Positions 24,071 to 31,837 of a DNA stretch of 45,493 nucleotides are shown here, piece by piece. The position numbers and the translations under genes were made by a program. The notes beneath the pieces were generated by a model. It was given only the letters and a program-made list of their open reading frames with translations. It was not told the origin of the DNA and searched no databases. The stretch is from JBFMDN01 sp040753915 (lineage in GTDB: Bacteria > Desulfobacterota > Desulfomonilia > Desulfomonilales > Desulfomonilaceae): contig JBFMDN010000046.1 of NCBI GenBank assembly GCA_040753915.1, positions 1-45,493 of the forward strand, in the 5' to 3' direction. Numbering within the stretch: position 1 is the first letter of the stretch; each line of letters starts with the position of its first letter.

Positions 24071-24478
24071 TTGAAAAGTCAAAGATTCCTGAGATGGATC
24101 GTGGTGCTTGTCGCACTGCTGTTCGTGACTGGGGGGTCAGGTCCACTTCTGGCCGAAGAGCAGGCCATAGACATGCAGAACTTCGAAAAGCTGGCCCAAG
24201 AAGGCTTCGCCCAGGCGGACGGCACGAGGCAGGCAGTGCAAAAGGTTCTCGACACAGTATCCCAAGAGGCGGAAGCAGCCGGTGCGAGCAACATGCTCAA
24301 AGACGAGGTAGCTGACGCTAAGTACTGGTTCAAGAGGGCAAATGACCTCTTGGGCCAATGTAAGAAACAGATGGATGAAAAGAAATTTGACAAGAACTTG
24401 GTTATTAACCTGAACCAGTCATGGCAGTGGTTCGTCAAGGCCGGTTCCGCTGCTGTGAGGGCTTCTATGATGCCCTAG
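24071..24478 (+). CDS. small exported helical protein in the nos operon
   Basis: A 135-residue protein I do not recognise. Residues 1-29 form a signal peptide ending near PLLAEE. The mature part is predicted to be almost wholly helical, with heptad-like Ala, Leu and Glu spacing, one cysteine (LLGQCKKQ) and two Trp residues near the C-terminus in SWQWFVKAG. Such a bundle could be a periplasmic chaperone-like or adaptor protein. The TTG start at 24071 is preceded by GGAG and lies three bases after nosB, so it is translationally coupled to nosZ-nosB. A role in NosZ maturation or electron delivery is only inferred from position. Confidence 0.65.
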   Translation: MKSQRFLRWIVVLVALLFVTGGSGPLLAEEQAIDMQNFEKLAQEGFAQADGTRQAVQKVLDTVSQEAEAAGASNMLKDEVADAKYWFKRANDLLGQCKKQMDEKKFDKNLVINLNQSWQWFVKAGSAAVRASMMP

Positions 24479-24506
24479 TCTTTCCGTAAACCTCTTCCCA
24501 TCGCGT

Positions 24507-24529
24507 CCCCCAACTTACAAAGCTGGGGG
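24507..24529 (+). terminator. hairpin between the nosZ group and nosD
   Basis: CCCCCA-A-CTT pairs with AAG-C-TGGGGG around a three-base loop, 29 bases after the stop of the small exported protein and 27 before nosD. No T-run follows. It may protect the 3' end of an abundant nosZ transcript and lower expression of the assembly genes. Confidence 0.45.
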
Positions 24530-24555
24530 GCGCCACAACTTAAAGGATAGGCGTG

Positions 24556-26004
24556 ATGCCCCGGAGGATGAAAGACCAGAAAATTCAATTTTTGACCGGC
24601 CTTTTCCTTGCCTGCGTCCTGTCCTTCGGGTTCGGCCTTCACTCGTCGGCGGCTGTTATCACGGTGGGCAAGCCAGGCGACCCGGAAACCCTTGACTCAG
24701 TCAGGAAAGCTCTTCAGGAGTGTCAACCCGGAGACACCATCATGGTCTATCCGGGAACGTACAAGGGGAACATCGAGATCAATACGGATAACGTTGTCCT
24801 CGAAGGAGTGAATCGGCCGGTCATTCAAGGAGACAGCACCGGGAATGCCGTTACCCTCGCGGCAAAAAACGTGACCCTCAGAGGCTTCATTGTCCGGGGC
24901 GGCGGCCGAGAGCTGCTGAAAGACGATGCGGGCATAAAACTGATCAACGCAAAGGAGTGCCTGGTAGAACAGAACAGATTGGAGGACAATTTGCACGGCA
25001 TGTACCTACAAAGGGCTGAGAAGTGTGTCGTGCGTGAGAACGTCATCAGGGGACGGGTATACGACTACCAGGAAGACAGAGGCAATGGGATACATCTATG
25101 GGACTCGCCATTCAATAAGATCATATATAACGATATCGCGGATGCCCGTGACGGGATGTACATCTCCTTTGCTCATTATTGCACTATAGATCACAACAAG
25201 ATACACCGGACTCGCTACGGCCTGCACTACATGTACTCGACGGACAATTCATTCTCCCACAATTCCTTGATAGACAATGTCGCAGGTGCGGCGGTCATGT
25301 ATGCCAAGCGCATGGCATTCAAGGGAAATGTGTTCGCTCACAACCGAGGCTTTCGGGCTTACGGTATACTCTGGCAGGACGTCCGGCACTCTGACTGTTC
25401 AAACAACCTTGTTATAGACAACACCATAGGACTGTATTTCGACCAGGCAGGGTTCTCCAATGTGTACAACAATATTGTCGTGTCCAATGATGTTGCCAGT
25501 GTGATCCTTGAGAATTCTGAGGATAATCGCATTTACGGCAACAATTTTGTGAGCAATCTTTCCTTGCTGCAGTTACGAGGAGGAACGCAGCAGAGTCGCA
25601 ACAACCTCTTCTACAAGGATGGCCGCGGCAACTACTGGAGCGATCATCGAGGCTATGACCTTGACGGAGACGGAATAGGAGATCAACCTTATAATCTCCA
25701 GGGGATCTACGACGCTTTAGAGGCGGAGTATCCTGAATTCAGGCTTTTTCTCTTCAGCCCTCTGGCAGCAGCAGTCTCACTGGCTGAAAAGGCCTTTCCC
25801 ATCCTTAAGGTGACCGTTACCGCAGAGGACAGATTTCCCCTTATGAAACCCGTCAAAATCCCTGGCCCGGAGCAGGAAACATTGGCCAAGGCCCGCCTGA
25901 GAAAGGCGGCTCCTGCGGAACGGATCTTAGTAGCCCTCGTGTGCCTCGTTATGGTCGTAATGTGCGGAATAGCCGTGAGGAAAGGGATCGTCCCCCATGA
26001 TTGA
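24556..26004 (+). CDS. nosD: NosD, periplasmic copper-site assembly protein
   Basis: A 482-residue parallel beta-helix protein. A signal peptide (about 1-33) is followed by CASH-type repeats rich in Asn, Gly and Asp (for example NRPVIQGDSTGN, HYMYSTDNSFSHNSLIDN, NRIYGNNFVSN). The late motif GRGNYWSDHRGYDLDGDGIGD is typical of NosD. A C-terminal transmembrane helix (about 455-475) anchors it. NosD works with the NosFY transporter in building the CuZ site of N2O reductase. The start is ATG 24556 or the adjacent GTG 24553; the ribosome site is weak (AAAGGA). It overlaps nosF by 8 bases. Confidence 0.92.
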   Translation: MPRRMKDQKIQFLTGLFLACVLSFGFGLHSSAAVITVGKPGDPETLDSVRKALQECQPGDTIMVYPGTYKGNIEINTDNVVLEGVNRPVIQGDSTGNAVTLAAKNVTLRGFIVRGGGRELLKDDAGIKLINAKECLVEQNRLEDNLHGMYLQRAEKCVVRENVIRGRVYDYQEDRGNGIHLWDSPFNKIIYNDIADARDGMYISFAHYCTIDHNKIHRTRYGLHYMYSTDNSFSHNSLIDNVAGAAVMYAKRMAFKGNVFAHNRGFRAYGILWQDVRHSDCSNNLVIDNTIGLYFDQAGFSNVYNNIVVSNDVASVILENSEDNRIYGNNFVSNLSLLQLRGGTQQSRNNLFYKDGRGNYWSDHRGYDLDGDGIGDQPYNLQGIYDALEAEYPEFRLFLFSPLAAAVSLAEKAFPILKVTVTAEDRFPLMKPVKIPGPEQETLAKARLRKAAPAERILVALVCLVMVVMCGIAVRKGIVPHD

Positions 26005-26917
26005 GATAAGCGGATTGGTCAAGAATTTTGGTCAGGTGAGAGCGCTCGACGGTCTGACATTCACCTGCAACCCAGGAGAAATGATAGCGCTTGTCGGTCC
26101 CAACGGGAGCGGTAAATCAACGGCTCTGAAGATAGTAGCGGGGGTAATAAGGCAGGACGAGGGGCACGTGCGCATAGGCGGAGAATTGATGACCATGGGC
26201 TCCGTCAAGCTGCGCAGTCGGATTTCGTACCTGCCCCAGAGAGCAGCTTTTCCCGATCAGGCAACGACCAAAGAAGTCCTCACTTTTTTTAGCCATATTC
26301 GCGCCCTTGACAACGGTCGCACTTCTCACATGATGTCGGCCTTTGGGCTCAGCGGCTTCGAACGGAAACGCGTGGCAGAGCTTTCGGGCGGAATGCTACA
26401 GAGGCTCGCTCTCGCCGTAAGCTTTCTGCCGGAGGCAGACCTGTACATTCTCGATGAAGCTACCAACAACCTAGATGCCGAAGGGCTCGCTCGATTCAGA
26501 GAACACGCCCTCGGGGTGCTCGACAGGGGAGCATCGGTAATCTTGTCCACCCACATCCTGCGAGAAGTGGAACACCTTGCCCATACGATCGCTATGGTCT
26601 TCCAAGGTCGCATCGTGATTGAAAAGAGAATAGACAAATTCGTCAAGGATATGAGTCGGTCGAGAAAGATGTGGATAACGATGGAAAATCTGGCGGAGAA
26701 ATTCCGGAACCTGGCTCTGAAAATGGGTGCGGACAAAGTCATTCTTAATTGCAATACCATGACAGTCGAATGTGCGGAGACGATACGGATTCCCATTCTG
26801 AGCGCCTTGTCGCAGAACGGGGCAAAAATTACGGAGTTCGGGCTGTACGAGCCTTCTCTGGAAGACATGTATCATCAGGTTTTCAAGAACGAGGGGACCG
26901 GTACGTCGCGATGTTGA
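25997..26917 (+). CDS. nosF: NosF, ABC transporter ATPase
   Basis: A 306-residue ABC ATPase. Walker A is GPNGSGKST (about residues 35-43), the signature LSGGMLQRLAL (about 130), and Walker B LYILDEATNNLD. The switch His is in ILSTHIL. A C-terminal extension of about 90 residues follows the ATPase domain, as in other NosF proteins. NosF powers NosY and couples to NosD during copper-cluster assembly of NosZ. It starts within the end of nosD and overlaps nosL by 7 bases, so nosD-F-L-Y form one tightly packed unit. Confidence 0.92.
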   Translation: MIEISGLVKNFGQVRALDGLTFTCNPGEMIALVGPNGSGKSTALKIVAGVIRQDEGHVRIGGELMTMGSVKLRSRISYLPQRAAFPDQATTKEVLTFFSHIRALDNGRTSHMMSAFGLSGFERKRVAELSGGMLQRLALAVSFLPEADLYILDEATNNLDAEGLARFREHALGVLDRGASVILSTHILREVEHLAHTIAMVFQGRIVIEKRIDKFVKDMSRSRKMWITMENLAEKFRNLALKMGADKVILNCNTMTVECAETIRIPILSALSQNGAKITEFGLYEPSLEDMYHQVFKNEGTGTSRC

Positions 26918-27687
26918 GCCCGCGAAAGAAAATTGTTGTTGTTTTATGCTCGGTGGCCCTGGGCCTTGCAGCGTGCGGCGGCGGTGGCGAAGCCGTGCCC
27001 GTGGATATCCATCCGGAAGAAGACGTGTGTCAGACTTGTCGAATGCTCATTACGGACCAGCGATTCGCAGCCGAATGCGTCATGAAGAAAGGGCGGGCGA
27101 AGAAATTCGACGATCCGATCTGCATGATCAGATACTTTGATATGGCAAAGACACTGGGCATAGCACAAAGAGAAGATGTGAGGGCCTATTTCGTCAAAGA
27201 CTACGATACCAAGGAATGGATGGACGCGCAGAAGGCACACTTTGTCAAAGCCAACGTGGTGACCGTCATGGGCTACGGCGTTGTCTCCTTCAAGAGCAAA
27301 GACCGGGCATCACAGTTCGCAAACGAATACAACGGGACGATACTGAGATTCGACGACATGTGGGAGTTGTACCGACAGGCAAATGCAGAGAAAGAAGTAA
27401 CGATTAGTCAGGGCGTTATGAAGCCCGACGTTGTTTCCGTGAGGTTCGGCGATCTGGTGGAGATCAGAATCAACGTGGATGATGACAGGGAATACAGCGT
27501 GGCAATCAACGGATACGACAACGAAGGGGTGTTCCCCGTGGCATCGAAAGGGCATCCTGCTTTCCTGAGGCTCAATGCGGTTCGCCCCGGCGCTGACTTC
27601 GCCTTTATTGACATGAAGAACAACCAGGTGCTTGGCCGATTCCGGGTGGAAGGAGCCCACTTCCCGGAAGAACTGAAAAAGAGGTGA
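26911..27687 (+). CDS. nosL: NosL copper lipoprotein with C-terminal beta-domain extension
   Basis: A 258-residue lipoprotein. The lipobox LAAC places the lipidated cysteine at residue 22. The NosL domain follows, with the metal-binding C40-x2-C43-x-M45 motif and VVTVMGYGVVSF and YNGTILRFDD segments. Usual NosL proteins are about 170-190 residues. Here some 95 extra residues follow (from about 165), reading like a beta-sandwich (PDVVSVRFGDLVEIRINV, VFPVASKGHPAFLRLN). They resemble a cupredoxin-like fold but show no complete His/Cys/His/Met copper set. NosL delivers Cu(I) for NosZ assembly. ATG 26911 overlaps nosF by 7 bases; the ribosome site would lie inside nosF (GGGGACCGG, weak). Confidence 0.85.
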   Translation: MLSPRKKIVVVLCSVALGLAACGGGGEAVPVDIHPEEDVCQTCRMLITDQRFAAECVMKKGRAKKFDDPICMIRYFDMAKTLGIAQREDVRAYFVKDYDTKEWMDAQKAHFVKANVVTVMGYGVVSFKSKDRASQFANEYNGTILRFDDMWELYRQANAEKEVTISQGVMKPDVVSVRFGDLVEIRINVDDDREYSVAINGYDNEGVFPVASKGHPAFLRLNAVRPGADFAFIDMKNNQVLGRFRVEGAHFPEELKKR

Positions 27688-27694
27688 AACGAAA

Positions 27695-28531
27695 ATGAGA
27701 GCCGCTGCCATGGGGCCGATAGCGAAGCTCGAGCTGAAGATTCAGTTGAGAAACCGGTGGATGATAGGCTTCGGGGCTCTTTTCGCCGCCCTTGTGGTGG
27801 GAGTCTCTTACTATGGCCTTACCTTCCTCGGCTATGAGGCGGAATTTCAGGATTTCTATCGTACGACGGTCACGATGCTCAATTTGGCTCTCATAATCAT
27901 TCCTGTGGTCGCACTGGTCTCGGGAGGCCAGAGTCTGTGTGGCGAACCGGGGTATTTTGAGGTCCTGGCTTCCCAACCCGTTAGCCGCACCGACATCCTG
28001 CTGGGCAAAGTGGCGGGCATCTTCATAGCGTTGACTGTCATGACCGCTGTGGGTTTCGGTCTCGGTGGAGTTATCGTCGCGTTAAAGACCGAGTCTGAAG
28101 GGATATGGAGGTATTTCGTTTTTGTCGGCGTGTCCATTAGCCTTGGTCTGGTGTTTGTCTCCCTCTCAGCAGCGATGTCTATCCTCGCTCATCGCAAGCC
28201 CATGGCTATTGTGACAGGACTGATACTCTGGTTCTTCTTCCTCGTGGTTTACGATTTCCTCGTGCTTTCCATCTCGTATTACATAGAAGAAGCGTACTTG
28301 AGGACAATGCTCTATTTCTCGCTCATGGGAAATCCCATAGATCTTGCGAGAGTCATAGTGCTTATGGCCGTCGGGGGAGAAGCCGCTCTCGGTGCGGCCG
28401 GAGCGGGGCTGCTCAGAATGTTCGGAGGGACTTTCACCTCAGCGATCGCGGCAATAGCCCTGCTCATAATCTGGATAGCCGCACCTCTGGCAGTAGCGGC
28501 CACCGCATTCCGAAGGCAGGACATAACGTGA
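27695..28531 (+). CDS. nosY: NosY, ABC transporter permease
   Basis: A 278-residue membrane protein with six predicted helices. The long periplasmic segment after helix 1 (YEAEFQDFYRTTVTMLNLALIIIP), followed by LVSGGQSLCGEPGYFEVLASQPVSRTDILLGK, is the coupling region characteristic of NosY and related ABC-2 permeases. It forms the membrane part of the NosDFY complex. ATG 27695 has GAGGTG 9 bases upstream and lies 7 bases after nosL. Its TGA stop overlaps the GTG start of the next gene (GTGA). Confidence 0.9.
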   Translation: MRAAAMGPIAKLELKIQLRNRWMIGFGALFAALVVGVSYYGLTFLGYEAEFQDFYRTTVTMLNLALIIIPVVALVSGGQSLCGEPGYFEVLASQPVSRTDILLGKVAGIFIALTVMTAVGFGLGGVIVALKTESEGIWRYFVFVGVSISLGLVFVSLSAAMSILAHRKPMAIVTGLILWFFFLVVYDFLVLSISYYIEEAYLRTMLYFSLMGNPIDLARVIVLMAVGGEAALGAAGAGLLRMFGGTFTSAIAAIALLIIWIAAPLAVAATAFRRQDIT

Positions 28532-29085
28532 CCGGAACCTGGTTGACTCAGACAAAGTGGCTTCGGTTGGTCGGCCTGCGGGCATGGGCTCTCTTGGCGA
28601 CGGTGGTGCTGTGCTCGTGTCTATCAAAGGGCTTTCCAGAGCTGGGGGACAAGGCGCCGACCTTTGACGTCAAGACCCTGGAAGGGGAGTCCGTTCGGAT
28701 AAATCCCTCATCGGGGAGAATCCATGTTCTGTATTTCTGGGCCGACTGGTGCCCCCGTTGTGAAGATGACTTCCGGCTGATGGACCGGCTGTACGGAGAA
28801 TGGATCAAATCTCCCCACAGCCCCAGATTCTTGGCTATCGACGTCGGGCAGAGTGAGGAGCACATCCGGAACTTCGTGAACAGATTGAAGACCACCTTTC
28901 CGATCTACATGGATCGTGACGGCAAGGTGGCAAGGAGCTTTGGCGTCAAAGGATTGCCGACGTACTTCATCACGGACAGACAGGGCGTTGTGCGTCACAT
29001 CATCCTCGGGTGGGCAGATGAGAAGATCCTCCTTCAGCAAATCGCCAAGATCGATCGCGAGTGGAGCAGACTGGAGCGCCGGTAA
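28528..29085 (+). CDS. TlpA/thioredoxin-like lipoprotein
   Basis: A 185-residue periplasmic thioredoxin-fold protein. The N-terminus has a hydrophobic helix ending in a possible lipobox (LCSC), so it is probably tethered to the membrane. The redox site is W-C-P-R-C in FWADWCPRCEDD (about residues 71-82), and the cis-proline region is KGLPTYFITD. TlpA and Sco-like proteins reduce cysteines needed for copper loading or cytochrome maturation. In this operon it is likely to keep the CuA cysteines of NosZ or the NosL cysteines reduced. GTG start 28528 overlaps the nosY stop by four bases. Confidence 0.87.
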   Translation: MTGTWLTQTKWLRLVGLRAWALLATVVLCSCLSKGFPELGDKAPTFDVKTLEGESVRINPSSGRIHVLYFWADWCPRCEDDFRLMDRLYGEWIKSPHSPRFLAIDVGQSEEHIRNFVNRLKTTFPIYMDRDGKVARSFGVKGLPTYFITDRQGVVRHIILGWADEKILLQQIAKIDREWSRLERR

Positions 29086-29185
29086 GGATGATCAAGTACA
29101 CGATGTGGAAAGTAAAGTCGCGGATTCGCGGCAATGCGGTTGACCCAAATATGGTGCGGCCCATTGATGTTCGCGGCAATGGTAG

Positions 29186-29209
29186 GGGCGGGCTTCAAAC
29201 CCGCCCTTT
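29186..29209 (+). terminator. REP-type hairpin after the nos genes
   Basis: GGGCGGG (29186-29192) pairs with CCCGCCC (29200-29206) around a seven-base loop, followed by TTT. It lies 100 bases after the TlpA-like gene and may end the nos transcript. The same hairpin type follows rpoH (10193) and occurs at 36540. Confidence 0.45.
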
Positions 29210-29293
29210 CCTGGACAAAGCCGAAGAAAATACGCAGCCGTATCTATGAAATGACGTACTTACGGCTGGATTCAATCCCAGGGTAAAGAAACG

Positions 29294-29797
29294 ATGAGTA
29301 ATCGCGTTTCAAGGAAAATTACCTTGAAATTATCGCGAAAAGCGGCTCTCGCTGTTTTCCTTCCCTTCCTCGTTCTTCATTGTGCGTGGATCGTTCCAGT
29401 GGTGGAATGGAGCTGTCTCTGTCCGGACGACGACCCCCACTGGAATTGCTGCTGTAACTGTCCGAAATGTGTCGAACGAAGAGGCGGATTCAAGAGTTAT
29501 TGCCATTTGAGACCCAGTCAAAGCTGTGAGACAGAGATCAGACAAGGAGTGAGCCTTCCTTCGCCCACCCCGGACGGACATGCTCACGATGGCATACTGA
29601 AGCCTATCCACGTCTCTCTGGAGACAATAGGCTGCGAGTGCAGCAGCCACATCAAGAAGATATCTCTTGACGTGCACGCGTTTATTCCCCAGGCCACGGC
29701 CCTTCTTGCATTGGTATTGCCGGTCGCCTCAATCATTCCAAGAGACGACCGTCGGCCTCCAGAGGCCATTCCCTGCCAACCCGACGTCCCAGGCTAA
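29294..29797 (+). CDS. Cys-rich membrane-associated protein
   Basis: A 167-residue protein I do not recognise. An N-terminal hydrophobic helix (about residues 18-36) is followed by a dense cysteine cluster: CLC, then CCCNCPKC within ten residues. Further Cys appear at YCHLRPSQSC and in GCECSSH. The loop also has His residues (DGHAHDG). A second hydrophobic stretch (about 130-148) lies near the C-terminus. The count of Cys and His suggests metal binding outside the membrane, which would suit copper handling. It sits between the nos operon and the tandem NosL gene on the same strand. The ATG at 29294 has only a weak ribosome site, so the start is moderately certain. Confidence 0.6.
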   Translation: MSNRVSRKITLKLSRKAALAVFLPFLVLHCAWIVPVVEWSCLCPDDDPHWNCCCNCPKCVERRGGFKSYCHLRPSQSCETEIRQGVSLPSPTPDGHAHDGILKPIHVSLETIGCECSSHIKKISLDVHAFIPQATALLALVLPVASIIPRDDRRPPEAIPCQPDVPG

Positions 29798-29896
29798 CAT
29801 GTCCTCTCCTCGTTGCACCACAGTTTCGTCCGATTCAATGTGACATGCAGCAGCCCCACCAGGATGGGGACCGATGGCTGACTAAGGAGGTGACGT

Positions 29897-30841
29897 ATGT
29901 CCGCTCGGCTAAGATATACAGGTCTTTTCGCAGCGATAGTGATAGCGGCTTTCGGGGTCGCATACCTTCCGTTGAGCCCGTTGCCCGTACGGGCTGACGA
30001 GCCATGCACGGTTCAGCACCCACTCATGCCGCCTATGAAGGAGTTCTCCGGCCAATGCCCGAATTGCGGAATGGTACGATCCATGTGGGCCCGTACGTGG
30101 ATGACGTTCAAGAATTCCCAGGGCGATTTTGGCGTTTGCTCGTTTCATTGTCTCGCAGACATGGCAATGAAATCCGGCGAAGAACCGCAGAACGTCATGA
30201 CCGCGCTTTATTTGGACCCCAAGCAAATGATTTCGGCCGACAAGGCCTCTTTCGTTGTCGGTTCCAAGGCCAAGGGAACCATGACAATGAAGAGCAAGTT
30301 GGCTTTTCCGTCAAAAGCCGAAGCCGAGGAATTTGCCAAAGCCTGCGGAGGAGAAGTTGTTGGCTTTGCAGAGGCTCTGAAGATGGCAAAGGCGGGGGTA
30401 CCCAAAGAGAACGTGGTCATAACGAAGAATCGTCTGGACGCGGGCAAGATTGTCGAGCCTGCGGACAATACTGATCAATGCCCGGTGTGTGCCATGTATC
30501 CTGCCAGGTACCCGAAAAACAAGTGCCAGATCGCAACGGAAGACAAGAAGGTCTATCACTTCTGCTCCACGCAGTGTCTCTTCGAATTCCTGAAGGACCC
30601 GACCCAATATGCCAAGAAGGAAGTGAAGCCCTTCCTCCTCTGGGTGATCGATTATCCAAGCGGAGCGTGGATCAGTGGACGGACCGCTTACTATGTAGTC
30701 GGCTCGAAAGTCCAAGGCCCTATGGGGCATGAGGCCATTGCTTTCGATGCGAAAAAGAGCGCGGAAGAGATGGCCTCGAAGGAAGGCGGCAAGGTGCTAA
30801 CCTTCTCCGAAGTCGGGCCAGACAAGATTAAGCCCAAGTAG
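29897..30841 (+). CDS. exported protein with two NosL domains
   Basis: A 314-residue protein with a signal sequence or anchor (about residues 8-33) and two NosL-type domains in tandem. Domain 1 has C54-x2-C57-G-M59 and C81-x3-C85; domain 2 has CPVCAM (about residue 195) and CSTQC (about 225). Each domain later shows the shared signature of this family: FVVGSKAKGTM in domain 1 and YVVGSKVQGPMGHEAIAF in domain 2. The duplicated CxxC-M plus CxxxC pattern suggests that each half binds Cu(I) or another soft metal in the periplasm. The ATG at 29897 has an excellent AAGGAGGTGA site. It is not lipidated, unlike the nosL product at 26911. Confidence 0.82.
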   Translation: MSARLRYTGLFAAIVIAAFGVAYLPLSPLPVRADEPCTVQHPLMPPMKEFSGQCPNCGMVRSMWARTWMTFKNSQGDFGVCSFHCLADMAMKSGEEPQNVMTALYLDPKQMISADKASFVVGSKAKGTMTMKSKLAFPSKAEAEEFAKACGGEVVGFAEALKMAKAGVPKENVVITKNRLDAGKIVEPADNTDQCPVCAMYPARYPKNKCQIATEDKKVYHFCSTQCLFEFLKDPTQYAKKEVKPFLLWVIDYPSGAWISGRTAYYVVGSKVQGPMGHEAIAFDAKKSAEEMASKEGGKVLTFSEVGPDKIKPK

Positions 30842-30871
30842 GGGATCGCGTTGAATCTCATGCCTGGACAT

Positions 30872-30910
30872 TCGGCACGAATTTCCCGTAGCGCCGGCGT
30901 CTCGCCGGTA
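30872..30910 (+). repeat. REP-like repeat R3, copy 2
   Basis: Core GCGCCGGCGTCTCGCCGGTA at 30891-30910 with the upstream TTTCCCGTA segment, matching 36575-36613 closely and 10241-10283 in reverse. It follows the tandem NosL gene by 30 bases. Confidence 0.65.
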
Positions 30911-31020
30911 TTACGGCTTTGAATTGGCCTTGAGGGATGGGCGGATTGGAATCCTGCCCCTTGTATGGCTATGCCCAACCTCGTTCACGTGTGCGTGTGC
31001 CCCGGCAGGCACAAGGAAAA

Positions 31021-31341
31021 TGTCTCAAAGGCCGGCAGTCCGTGATAATCGTGGCACACCCCCTCACCCTGACCCTCTCCCCCGAAGCGGGGGAGAGGGG
31101 ATTCTTCCGGCTCCCTCTCCCTCTGGGAGAGCGGAGGAGAGGGGATTCTTCGGGCTCCCTCTCCCTCTGGGAGAGCGGGGGAGAGGGGATTCTTCCGGCT
31201 CCCTCTCCCTCTGGGAGAGCGGAGGAGAGGGGATTCTTCCGGCTCCCTCTCCCTCTGGGAGAGGGTTGGGGTGAGGGTGCCTTTCCACGCATCGACGCTC
31301 AATCGTGCTACGATCTTTGGTGTGTCCCGAGTTTTGAGACA
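31021..31341. repeat. MITE-like element, copy B with 44-bp internal amplification
   Basis: Terminal repeats TGTCTCAAAG (31021-31030) and TTTTGAGACA (31332-31341) match at 9 of 10 positions. Sequence is close to copy A throughout, but the centre holds four near-identical 44-bp units starting at 31093, 31137, 31181 and 31225. The length difference from copy A (321 versus 189) is exactly three units. The open frames that cross it are repeat artefacts. Confidence 0.85.
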
Positions 31342-31516
31342 CTTTCCAAGGCCCGCCCCTACCGTAATGGGTGGCGCCAATGTTGGGCACCCTCGTAGGC
31401 GCCCCCAATGTCGGTTTTCGCGCCTCGCCGGCCGATGGAATTCGGGCAACTCCGTTCCGCAGGCTCCCCGATCGAAAGGAAAGAGGTATACGTCGGTGCT
31501 TTACTTGAAGGTTTAC

Positions 31517-31825
31517 ATGGCAATATTGGGCGCCCTGGTGGCACTATTCCTAGGGGCCATCGTGGACAGCCTTCGACGAAACGGATCCGATGCGCTGCTC
31601 AGGGACTTGAAGGCTGTCTCGTACCTTCTGCCGTCGGCAGACCCAGGTATGAACAATTCTGCTCGGTATATTCGACACCTTGGATTAAGCACACCTGCTT
31701 CAGCTTTTCCGGATTATCCGGGGCAACCGGACTACTTGCCCTCGGGTATGATGTGGCCGCCGCTTTGTACCTTTGTTGGAATCAGGAATACGTTTTCAAT
31801 CTCGGACTCCTATGCCAAGCATTAA
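31517..31825 (+). CDS. small membrane-anchored protein of the NosL/ABC block
   Basis: A 102-residue protein I cannot assign. It begins with one hydrophobic helix (about residues 2-17, GALVALFLGAIVD), followed by a polar region with a Tyr/Pro-rich stretch (SAFPDYPGQPDYLPSG). The ATG at 31517 has AAGG at suitable distance, and the stop lies 12 bases before the permease start, which is the main reason for calling it. Codon use resembles the neighbours in its first half. The frame is open upstream into repeat copy B, which is not coding. It could instead be a spurious frame or a gene damaged at its 3' end. Confidence 0.45.
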   Translation: MAILGALVALFLGAIVDSLRRNGSDALLRDLKAVSYLLPSADPGMNNSARYIRHLGLSTPASAFPDYPGQPDYLPSGMMWPPLCTFVGIRNTFSISDSYAKH

Positions 31826-31837
31826 GGACGGGCTCAC

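Noticed and set aside
31093..31268. Possible CRISPR array
   Set aside because: The 44-bp units are directly adjacent without unique spacers and no cas gene is present; it is a tandem expansion inside a MITE.
30924..31449. Several overlapping open frames on both strands
   Set aside because: All are translations of the 44-bp tandem units and flanking palindrome; the repetitive peptides are artefacts.
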